NCBI GenBank assembly: GCA_021234155.1 | Contig: JAJEKV010000040.1 | Coordinates: 12,850,719 to 12,914,718 of the forward strand | DNA length: 64,000 nucleotides | Reading direction: 5' to 3' | DNA from: Isoetes taiwanensis | Taxonomy: Eukaryota > Streptophyta > Lycopodiopsida > Isoetales > Isoetaceae | Shown: positions 55,746-64,000 of the stretch, in pieces | Layout: every line of letters starts with the position of its first letter | Numbering within the stretch: the first letter of the stretch is position 1 | Notes under the pieces: generated by a model | The model's input: only the letters and a program-made list of their open reading frames with translations | The model's database searches: none | Told to the model about the DNA's origin: nothing | Program-made: the position numbers and the translations under genes

Positions 55746-56523
55746 GGATCAAAGTAAGTTTTGAGCTCATTGCAATAGTTGAACTTTATTTGAAGTGCAC
55801 GAGGAAGGTGTTGTGGTTAAGGTGGCTTGGTCGGTGCATCCTTCCAAAATGCTCAGGTGGTGCGGGTATGATGGACTTCTTCTTTGCAGAGCAAAGTGCT
55901 TATTTCAAAGTTCATTTGGAGACTCCTGAATGGTGAGGATGACTCTCCTGCTTCACGCCTTCTTAGACAAGCTCTTGGTCACTGTATCCCTCTAGGCAAG
56001 AAGGCTGTCAAACCAGTCCTACCTTGGGCTTTATTTCAGACTACAGCCTTTTCCAAACGCTTCTCCATTTTTGCGTGGCTTGTTGGCAGCATGGGAGGCA
56101 GTCAGACATCTTTTCTGGCCATGCCCCTCTATCCGCACTCTATTGGAGACTCCATGATGGTGGGCACCACTGCCTCCAGACCCCTCAGCACCTCTATTGG
56201 CAGCCTCAGTTCATCCCCTTACACAGAGACGATGGGTTCTTGCAGGTGTCTTTATTCAAGCATGGTATGAGGAGGGTCGCCTACTGTCTTGGCCGGAATT
56301 TCAGGCAAAGTTTCTGCTCTCTCGTTGGGATGTATCTCTATGGGAGGTCGCAGAAAATTTGCCTCTCATAGTGCAAGTTGGTGTTGCTGAAAGAGTGCCA
56401 TGGGACTGTCATGAAAATATTCACAAAGGCAAGCAATTTGTCAGATCAGTATATCGCCTTCTTTTAGCACCACAACCCCTCCAGTTGCCAGATGGGTGAC
56501 ACCTACATGTTCCACATCCCACT

Positions 56524-57033
56524 TTGTGTCATACATGGCGATGGCTTTGGGATAGGTTGCTCCACCCTAAAGTCTCTGTACTGTGGTGGCAGGTTATCCA
56601 CAGGTGCCTACGGGTTAATGCCTTTCGACATTGCTATGATCCTCACATATGTACAGTATGCTCGCTCTGTCTCTCGAACGTTGAGACTCTTGAGCATTGT
56701 CTCTTTGATTGTCCTGAGGTTCAACCAGCGTGGTCCTGGCTACAAGGTTTGTTTAACAGTACATTGGACTGCCGATGCATCCTTTTGGCGTCCTATCCCA
56801 ACGCATGGCCTCCAGCTAAACAAAGGGCATTTCATCTTGGTTCCGGTTGGCTCCTATGGTCGATATGGGAGCGTCGCAGACACCACATCTTTCATGGCAT
56901 TTATTCATCTGCACACAGTGTTATTACAGTGGCCCAGAAAAAGATATTGACAGCCTATGAATGTTCTTCCCTTGACTTAGAACTGGTGGAACGCATCTGG
57001 ATTCAGTATCTTCGAATTGATTCTTATCATTAG
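56524..57033 (+). pseudogene. LINE C-terminal zf-RVT domain
   Basis: An open frame of 169 codons holds RLLHPKVSVLWWQVIHRCLR, then CTVCSLCLSNVETLEHCLFD and CPEVQPAWSWLQ. This is the Cys/His pattern of the zinc-binding domain found after the RT of plant L1 elements. It is the best-preserved part of the element and ends shortly before the 3' UTR. Confidence 0.8.
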
Positions 57034-57490
57034 TCTCCTATTCTGGAGTAAGTACATTGTGCTCCAGGCTCGTGCTCCTGTGGCATCTCTGTGTGCTTAC
57101 ACAGTTAGATGAGGCATGTAAATTTTGTACTTTTCCTCTGATCAATAAACGTTTTGGCTTTCGTCCTTCAAAAAAAAAAAAAAAAAAAAAGAAATTAGAA
57201 AGGTCTTGTTTGTAATTTGCTTTGTGTAGGATGCATCAGTTTCTACCACTGTTAGACTGTGATTTGCTATTATAATAAAGAAATTCATTTCTAAGGCATT
57301 GGTGATAACTCTCAGTAGATGGGTGGTGCCCTTTTTAACATTTACAATCTCTATGTCTGCAATTCAGAATGTAAAAATAAGAGATGAGAATTCAATTGTG
57401 TAAGTAGAATTGAACTGATTATGATATGAATTTTTGTGTTGTTTACCATTGGCAGAGCAGTTGAAGAAAGGGCCAGCATGCCCGTTGATC

Positions 57491-58626
57491 AGATAAGCAT
57501 TGGACCTCTTGTGCAACTACAATCTTCTTTTAATAAGAATCCCAATAAATTGCTTTTCTATCTCCAGCAAATTGCTTTTCCTGTTGTGCAACTACAATCT
57601 TCTTTTAATAAGATCCATTATGATCTCTCTTCTGTACGGATCTCTTTTTTTTTTTTTTTTTTTTGTTGAGTTTGATATATAAGTTCGTTTCTGTTTTACC
57701 ATGGTTGCTGAATTGCACCCAATCATCTTTTTCTTTCAACTTTCCTTCACCTGCACAACATCCGGTAAACACTCATGTTCAGTTTTGTTTTTAATCCCCT
57801 GCGCAATGCCTCCACCTTTTTGCTCAAACCACAAACACAACCACAACCATATAAGTATGAATTACTTGATTTTTCACCTCTGGATTGAATTATGGATCTT
57901 TATCTCCAAGATTTCGCCGCCTTCTTCTCCTTCTCCCAACGAAACAACAACCAGACAGAACAAGATTACCACGAAAAGATATTCAATCCCAAACTTTGCC
58001 ATTGCACTTTTTGATATTTCCCATTGCTCCTGAGATTGCATTTTTACAGATACAAATAATAGTATAGGGGAGAAGAAATTAATAATACCTAGGTCAATAC
58101 AAATTAATCTCAATACAAATCAATGGTCAAAATTTAATTGCAAGCAATGAAAAGCATATTACAATGGTTTGTAACAATGGTTACAATCATAGAATAGTAT
58201 AAAGTTTACAATTAAAAAAGAACAACTAGTTTGTTCTCTTCTTCTTTCTAGAGTTTTTTGTTCTTCTTGTTGGATTCAGCTAGGTTCATTTGAGTTTTGA
58301 GCTATCAATGCACTGTTTTGTGGCAAGCTGTCCAATATTTAGTTATGTGTATCTTCTAGCATATCAAAGCAGTTACCATTAATCTTGCTCAACTCAAAAC
58401 AATGCAGATATCAAAGCAAGGCAGCTCCAAGTAGCAGACATCCTTTGAACGAGTAAGGTAAAAACTGTAACTTACATCCATCTTTCTGTCTCCAGCTAAT
58501 TGCTTTTCCTGTTATGCAACTACAATCTTCTTTTAATAAGATCCACTATGATCTCTCCTCTGTGCGGATCTCATTTTCTTTGCTGAGTTTGAGCAATATA
58601 AGTTTGTTTCTGTTTTACCATGGTTA
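57491..58626 (+). repeat. Direct repeats flanking aegerolysin fragment D
   Basis: TGCAACTACAATCTTCTTTT occurs near 57,512, 57,587 and 58,517. A longer unit from TCTCCAGC to TTCTGTTTTACCATGGTT is present at about 57,563-57,706 and 58,490-58,626. The aegerolysin fragment D and 500 bp of other sequence lie between the two long copies. Confidence 0.8.
57717..58002 (-). pseudogene. Aegerolysin-like fragment D
   Basis: Signal peptide identical in sequence to B for over 20 residues (ATG at 58,002), then the linker with 14 nt missing compared with B, which shifts the phase of exon 1. The donor (57,877), a 127-nt intron and the acceptor (57,751) are kept. Exon 2 breaks off after about 11 codons at 57,717. 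The TATA box of the other copies reads TGTAAAA here. Clearly a dead copy. Confidence 0.75.
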
Positions 58627-59573
58627 TTTATTCATAGCTTTCTTCCTCCATGTTGTTAGGTCTCCTGAACTTGTAGATAATAACCAGTCTGATGTTTGAG
58701 ATAGACTTGATGGTTACCTGGAATTTGATTTAGTACTTCTATAAATGCTGATAACAAATGTTGATTTTGTTGCTCAAGTTTCTTTTACGCTAGGCAGACT
58801 TCTCCAATACCAGACCAGATGAGAAGTTATGGATGATATGGAGGTTGCTGGAAAGGATGCAGAAGATAAAAGAATTGTGGTAAATTTACGTTACCTATTT
58901 TGTAATATAAATTTGATTGATTTATTTCTTTTGGGGCAGTGAGATAAACATATATTTCAAAAGGCAAACACGAGTTATATATGCGATTTGGACCACAAAC
59001 AATTGCAAGCAGGAAATAATAAGTCCTATTCACTCCCTATCTGGAATGTGCTATGTCATATCACATGTCTTACATCCATTAGAGAAAAAATGGGGTCTCC
59101 AACCGTCTTCCTAAGAAAATACCAAGAAAATGCCACGTCATTTCATATTATCATTCTACCCTTTTCCACATCATCTATTTGTCTTTATAACAAGGACATT
59201 CATACAATCCTTCATGTTAAAAAAATATCTTTAGACCTTCGAGGCAATATCTTAGCATCTACGTGGCGCATATTAGAAAATAAAAATGAATTTTTCTTGT
59301 GTATCGGGCTCTCTTCATTTACATCTAAGTTTTGGGATCTACAGGGCACAAAATTGACCACTGGGGCTCTCAGACTCTGGATCAACCACCAAATCGACCA
59401 CTGAAACTCTCTTACAACGTAGGTTTTTATCTCAACCATATGATCCTATGGTTGCCACTTGTTGAAAATTTGAATTCAAACTTGTTCTCATTGCCTTTAT
59501 CTTTCCATTTTGCTATGGCACATCTCAAAATTAGACTCCCATCAGAAGACTATGCAAATTGAGAGTAGGGCTG
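58627..59573. other. Spacer, no gene seen
   Basis: AT-rich DNA without recognisable motifs. A 138-codon open frame at 58,988-59,404 has no identifiable domain and no start or splice context I trust. Confidence 0.4.
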
Positions 59574-59900
59574 CAGAAAAACAAAATTGATGAAGATGGT
59601 TTAAGGAAAAGTGGAGCTAAACATGCCAATTTATGGGCAAAGTGTGAGATATACCCAATAAATCCTTGGACAGACAAGCATCCCGAATTTAATTCTATTG
59701 CTGGTCTTGTGAAGTTTGTTTATGAAGGAAAAGCAAGGCTTCTTGGCTATTGCGAGAGTATGATCCATTATAACATGTAAACAGTATTTCATATGAATAA
59801 TTTGGCATGTTGTTTGCAACAGAAGCAAGAAGAATGCTTGAGTTTGAGTAAAATGGTTGATTTGTTAGTCAAGCAAATTGAAGTAAAAGACATGATGCAT
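59559..59900 (+). other. Possible broken coding segment upstream of the 214-aa ORF
   Basis: A 73-codon frame (59,559-59,780) with AGLVKFVYEGKARLLGYCES is followed in another frame by EECLSLSKMVDLLVKQIEVK (about 59,830-59,895), which could form a coiled coil. Codon use resembles the following ORF, so these may be earlier parts of the same decayed gene. Function unknown. Confidence 0.35.
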
Positions 59901-59970
59901 CTAGACTGACATCACAACTCCGAAATAGGATCTTATAATTGGAACAAGATATGAAATCGATGATTTTATT

Positions 59971-60615
59971 GTGAACCAGTCTAATAGAGAATCAATAATT
60001 GCAAATTTTGAAGCTGAGAAACATAAAATCCGAGTTGGCTTGTTAAAAAGAAGGCTTAAAAGATTAAAAGAGACCTCTTTTGGTCTTAGAGAAAGAAAGA
60101 AAATCTTGAAGCCCATATCAACATTAAATCCCACATGCGGGGCTGTTAGAAAAAGGATTTGTGCTATATGTGACATGGTGCATGGAAAGAATGATGCAAG
60201 AGCTAATAATCTGAAGGATACAAGTGCTCATAATATTGGCAAAGCTATGAGAAGTTTTGCCATAAAAGGGGTCATTATGACAATGCTAAATGCACCAGAA
60301 AATGGTTATTTCAGAAAAGGTATAATTGACATGGTTGTTCAAGATATCTGCTCTAAGATTGACATTGGAAAAATTCAAGCAATTTGTGATTCGGCTGGGA
60401 TTAGCACAAAAGCATATAGGTTGCTCTTCATCTTATCTTATCTTATCTACGATGCCTTGACTTCACTTGGTACAAAAAGTTTTATTTTTCCAAGGCCATA
60501 CTATATACATAAGGTTAGGACAACAAGGAATAATTCGGTCAATGAAGTATTTGGATGCATGCACTCAATACTATCAAGCCTGCCAAATTGCACCCGAGAA
60601 TATCTAGCATTATAA
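59971..60615 (+). CDS. Unidentified 214-aa ORF
   Basis: The longest uninterrupted plus-strand frame in the window. The N-terminal third is Lys/Arg-rich and helical (HKIRVGLLKRRLKRLKETSF). A CAICDMVHGKND segment with two close cysteines follows, and the C-terminal part has FIFPRPYYIHKVRTTRNNSV. No signal peptide or membrane segment. I recognise no family. The basic region, Cys pair and repeat-rich setting would suit a piece of a DNA-transposon protein, but this is a guess. It may be only part of a longer gene. Confidence 0.45.
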   Translation: MNQSNRESIIANFEAEKHKIRVGLLKRRLKRLKETSFGLRERKKILKPISTLNPTCGAVRKRICAICDMVHGKNDARANNLKDTSAHNIGKAMRSFAIKGVIMTMLNAPENGYFRKGIIDMVVQDICSKIDIGKIQAICDSAGISTKAYRLLFILSYLIYDALTSLGTKSFIFPRPYYIHKVRTTRNNSVNEVFGCMHSILSSLPNCTREYLAL

Positions 60616-60724
60616 CAGGGGTTTTTTTTTGTAATTTTATACGCTTTTTGGCATGGTTTTCATATGATTTCATGGGCGTATTGCGCGAGGCATACTAATC
60701 AGTATATCTAGAGTGCACATTAGA

Positions 60725-60748
60725 CTATCTATCTATCTATCTATCTAT
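60725..60748 (+). repeat. (CTAT)n microsatellite
   Basis: About six CTAT units. Confidence 0.95.
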
Positions 60749-61765
60749 ATTTGAATGGCATTTTATCTATGTTTTTGCAATGGTTGCGCATTTTATAGTT
60801 CCTATTCACAAAAAAATTATTTGTATTAATTTGTTGAAAAGCATGCAAGCATCGGGGATCTATGCTTTAGAGTTTGTGTCTATCTCTGCCTTAGGGTTTG
60901 TGTAGGAAAGCGGTTTTGCAGCAATTCGTGGGCCTACAGACTAGGTCAGTTCTTGCTAAGGAAGTGCATACTCCGGCATTAACTGGAACTATCTTGATGC
61001 CAATTGGAGCGGGCTTGTGCTGCAGGATCTTGGAAAACCAATTTCTTCTTTTGATTTTTCTATTCTTCAGTACTTGTGCAGTGGGATTTCTGGATTTACG
61101 GTATGGCAATGGATTTAGGTCTTCTTCAACTGGCCTCCATAGCCAGCTTTTGCATTTGTGTGCTCTGCACTGGAGATTCGTGTTTCTGATTTGGTGATGG
61201 CAGGTTCAAATCCCACGTTCAGCTTTCAGCGATACTTGGGCTAGTTGCGGTTTGCTTGTGGGGGTTTTTGGGGGTTAACACTCTGGTGAGGCTCTGCTTT
61301 CTGGCAACCAGAGCTTCCAGTTCATGCTCTGTTTCTAGCCCAAGTAAAGCTTCCGGTTGTTGATGCATAGATGATTGGCTAGATCCTTTTAGTGGAGAAC
61401 TTGGTTGACCTTCAGCAGGTTGGGTAGGGGCTGACGCAGATACAGATGCAGCAATCTCCAGTACTATGCTTCCTCTTGGAAGTGGGGATGGGCTTCCTCT
61501 TGGAAGTGGGGATGGGAACCCTATTGCCTCGTTTCGTGGCCAGGACTGTTGCTGCATAACTTATAATGCAGAGATTGTGCTCATTTACACGTTCCTTCAT
61601 TCTCTGCTTACCATTTATTAGAAGGACTTTCTTCCATTATTACCTAAAGCTGAATGACAAAAGCATAAAAAGCAATATCACTGGTTGCCTGAGCTGAAAA
61701 TAGCCTTTATAATCCACTGCTTGCCCTAGCTTATACATTATCCTTCAGAACCTATAAGGCCGCAG
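60749..61765. other. Spacer with a Ser/Pro-rich minus-strand frame
   Basis: A 112-codon minus-strand frame (61,557-61,219) is Ser/Pro/Gln-rich and includes a tandem SPLPRGS pair encoded by a 24-bp duplication at 61,467-61,514. It has no domain I know and could be a chance frame or an exon of a lost gene. Nothing else seen. Confidence 0.35.
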
Positions 61766-61771
61766 CTAGAG

Positions 61772-62090
61772 GGTAAAAGCATGTTAGGGTGTACCACTTT
61801 TGGAACCTGCAAAAGTACATACACTAGGTACTTTAGAACTGGGTACTTTCTCATTTTTCTTTTCATTAAAACTAGTACAAAAGTCCAAAATAAAAGTCAA
61901 GGACGTGTTAATATTTAAAGGTAAGATAAATATAACGCTATCTAAGCCCAAAATATATATAAAAGTTCTAAAATGTACCTTTTATTGACATATTACACAG
62001 GTACCCAGTACCCAGTCCTGGGTACCTTTTTAGGTACCTTTTTAGTCACTAAATAATACTTTTTAAGGGACACCCTAACATGCTTTCACC
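61772..62090. mobile_element. MITE-like element, 319 bp
   Basis: Terminal inverted repeats of 24 bp with two mismatches, beginning GGTAAAAGCATGTTAGGGTG on the left and reading GGTGAAAGCATGTTAGGGTG from the right end. CTAGAG flanks both sides (61,766-61,771 and 62,091-62,096), a candidate 6-bp target duplication, though the palindromic edge leaves its length uncertain. No coding capacity. Superfamily not assigned. Confidence 0.8.
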
Positions 62091-62098
62091 CTAGAGTT

Positions 62099-62156
62099 AT
62101 GAGATTGATTGTGTGCAATTCTGATAAAATTGAGTTTTTTCAAGATGTTCAACAAG
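62099..62156 (+). other. Possible small exon right of the MITE
   Basis: ATG at 62,099 opens MRLIVCNSDKIEFFQDVQQ, ending at a consensus donor (CAACAAG/GTAAAG). Too short to identify; could be part of the same broken gene as 59,971-60,615 or 63,037-63,483. Confidence 0.25.
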
Positions 62157-62755
62157 GTAAAGCCATGTATGTTGCTTTTCTTTGCTTTTTCTTTGTCTAA
62201 TACTCTTGCATATAAGTCTCTACATTTCAACTATCTTGGTTGCAGGTGGAAAAATGAAATGTAAACATATCATACAGAAAATGGTGTGAAATATTACCAG
62301 GACCTGTTATTATGTTATATTATCATGTTGCTCTGTTTGGTTGTGAAGGAGGTTGCTGGTTACCATTTGTCTATTATCTATCATGGTATTATGTCACACT
62401 TAATATTATGACTTCGAATGTAATGGCTTGTTTTTAGCTCTACTACCATTTTCTATTATGATTCATATGCACTAAGGAATCTCCGTGCACAGATATATTC
62501 TGCACAATATTACATGCACTAAGGAATCTCCATGCACAGATGTTACATGCATTTATGGATTTCTTAGTGCCCTTCCATCCATCATTAGAGTATTAGGTAA
62601 TGTCTATATCTACACCCCTACACCATCCTTAAGGCCCCGAAGGGGCCAAAAATTTTTTTAGTTAACACAAACCATTAACACACAACTACCATTAACATTA
62701 TTAACACAAACCATTGCATTTGACACATTTAAATTAAAATCCCCCTTAAACCCCC
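62157..62755. other. Spacer with local repeats
   Basis: A 28-bp direct repeat beginning ATGCACTAAGGAATCTCC occurs at 62,467-62,494 and 62,514-62,541. A perfect hairpin GGCCCCGAAGGGGCC lies at about 62,633-62,647. No gene seen. Confidence 0.6.
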
Positions 62756-63036
62756 TTTGGTTTGGGTGCATATTCACACGGGGGGTTACGTAGGGCAGCG
62801 AGAGCCCAAAAAATTTACAATACATGTACAAAATTAACACCATTAAGTACATTCTCTCAAACCTTATAGTATTTTGTAAACCTTAATATATAGTATACAA
62901 AAACTTGTACATGCATATCCCACAAACGAGGATCGCTATGTACGGTCCAGATCTTGGAATAATGGGCAAATATGCCCATCCGACAGCTCTCGTTGCCCGG
63001 AGTAACCCCCCGTGTGAATATGCACCCAAACCAAAA
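62756..63036. repeat. Inverted repeat with 50-bp arms
   Basis: The left arm (62,756-62,805) starts TTTGGTTTGGGTGCATATTC and contains ACGGGGGGTTAC. The right arm (62,985-63,036) is its reverse complement with only a few differences. The loop is about 180 bp and holds a small GGGCAAATATGCCC hairpin. Could be a foldback or MITE-type element; no target duplication identified. Confidence 0.75.
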
Positions 63037-63483
63037 GATAAGAAAGAAAACAAATCTATGATAGTTCTAAATGAATGTAATAATTTGTGGTTGGATTTGG
63101 AAGGTGTTTTGAGATATAAGGTGATTTACTATAATTTGCAAGAAGTAGATGTTGGAGAATAGCTGGAAGTTTGCATAAAATTAGATGAGATGGAATTATC
63201 TCATACTGAAAAGCATGAACGAGTTTATTTTACTCTCATGAATAAGGCATTGTTGCCATCCCACGCAGTGCAAGGAAAATTGAAGAAAAAAAGGGATTCT
63301 AAGTGGTTCTCCATTCAATCGGAGGATCATACATGGTGGTTAGGACAATTCCAAGTTCAAAAAGAAAACCACGATGTATTGAAATGGGTATTTCAGCAAA
63401 TTAATATTCCTGCACTAATTCATAAGTATCATAGCAGTGAGAAATTGATTGTTGAAGGATTTGGCGCCTTTCACTACATATAT
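63037..63483 (+). pseudogene. Broken ORF cut by an LTR insertion, product unknown
   Basis: One frame stays open from the edge of the inverted repeat to the LTR at 63,484, with a single TAG at 63,160-63,162. It reads NNLWLDLEGVLRYKVIYYNL before the stop, then SKWFSIQSEDHTWWLGQFQV and NIPALIHKYHSSEKLIVEGF after it. Codon use is sensible throughout. The downstream part enters the LTR, so the gene lost its end. I recognise no family; kinship with the 214-aa ORF 2.4 kb upstream is possible. Confidence 0.45.
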
Positions 63484-64000
63484 TGTGACGTTCCAGTACG
63501 ATATACGGTCTCAAGACGTATACCGTACTGCACCGTCACGCGTACACGCCATTCCAATTGACGTGTACGCCGACGTGTAACCAAGCAAGGGCACCCTAGG
63601 GGGCAACTTGCAAGGGTGCACACACTTAGCAATGTGCGCACTTTAAACTTTTAAACCATTAAAGGTAGACCAAGGGTCATAGAAACCCTAAACCTAACTG
63701 ATAACCTATGTAAGGTAACCAAACCCTAATTCTTCCCTTTCCGTCCACGAACCTTCCGAGCTCCAGTTCGCGCGCCTGAGGAGTCAAATCCAACTCCCAA
63801 GATCTGCCCGTGCGCCCTAGCTCGTCAGATTCTCCTTCCGACCGCATCCCCAAGCAGAACAGCGACATGGACATCTTCGGATCAAGAGGAGTGAACCAGG
63901 GATCAGGTATTTAGTCGATTTAATAGCCTAAACCGTATTCCAGCCATCGAACCAATAGGTTTAGCCTATTAAATTACCCTTAGTAGCCAAGCAGATCCCC
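63484..64000 (+). repeat. LTR (partial) related to the chromovirus LTR at 6,562
   Basis: Starts TGTGACGTTCC after an ORF and runs off the window. It shares the TGTGRCGTTC start and the GATCAGGTATTTRGTCRATT block with the 6,562 LTR, in the same orientation and order. It is either the 5' LTR of a second element or a solo LTR. The middle parts differ clearly, so the two are not a young pair. Confidence 0.65.

Larger units (their letters stand above)
53240..57190 (+). mobile_element. L1-type LINE, 5'-truncated, with poly(A) tail
   Basis: Endonuclease, reverse transcriptase and zf-RVT zinc finger follow one another on the plus strand, ending with an AATAAA signal (57,144-57,149) and a 21-nt poly(A) run (57,170-57,190). 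There is no ORF1, so the element is 5'-truncated or its 5' end is unrecognised. It starts about 150 bp right of the end of the segmental duplication. No clear target-site duplication found. Frame breaks are frequent between 53,700 and 56,500. Confidence 0.85.

Noticed and set aside
61219..61557. Ser/Pro-rich 112-codon minus-strand frame as a confident gene
   Set aside because: Low complexity, partly made by a 24-bp duplication, with no splice or promoter support; noted only as a possibility.

Overview
This is a stretch of nuclear DNA from a plant, almost certainly a repeat-rich land plant. The evidence is a chromodomain-bearing Ty3/gypsy element, long Ty3/gypsy elements with extra sequence after the integrase, an L1-type LINE with a zf-RVT tail, MITE-like inverted repeats and short GT-AG introns. 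I cannot name the species. A secreted aegerolysin-like gene family and a second LINE unlike plant L1 fit a non-flowering plant (fern, conifer or similar) at least as well as an angiosperm, but that is only an inference. There is no rRNA, tRNA or CRISPR, and no ordinary housekeeping gene.

Layout. 1-8.26 kb: a decayed chromovirus (gag to chromodomain) with its 3' LTR. 8.86-10.55 kb: a decayed LINE. 10.55-14.05 kb: nothing recognisable. 14.05-30.4 kb: an old tandem array of 1.3-1.5-kb non-coding blocks, split by a 1.2-kb insertion and by a complete but frameshifted 10.95-kb Ty3/gypsy element (15,455-26,407). 30.5-37.09 kb: a small cluster of aegerolysin-like genes and pseudogenes (E1, A, C). 37.09-53.09 kb: a second copy of 18.02-35.55 kb, with a 5'-truncated gypsy element, two array blocks, and aegerolysin copies E2 and B. 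53.24-57.19 kb: an L1-type LINE. 57.2-64 kb: an aegerolysin fragment (D), an unidentified 214-aa ORF, a MITE, an inverted repeat, a broken ORF, and the start of an LTR related to the one at 6.56 kb.

The best gene is aegerolysin copy B (49,893-50,607, minus strand). It has two exons, a signal peptide in exon 1, a 124-nt GT-AG intron, a TATA box 40-46 nt upstream of the ATG and a predicted protein of 196 residues. Its sister A is broken by small indels, C is degenerate with an expanded hexanucleotide in its intron, D keeps only exon 1 and the start of exon 2, and E1/E2 are plus-strand orphan signal-peptide exons that kept promoter-like upstream DNA.

Sequence quality matters here. Between near-identical copies, differences pile up at CAG/CTG trinucleotides in the transposons and array blocks, while the aegerolysin B interval is clean. 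This looks like uncorrected long-read basecalling error at CHG-methylated cytosines. Many frameshifts in the transposon ORFs may therefore be technical, and so might some of the duplication. All product calls come from reading translations by eye; no database search was possible.
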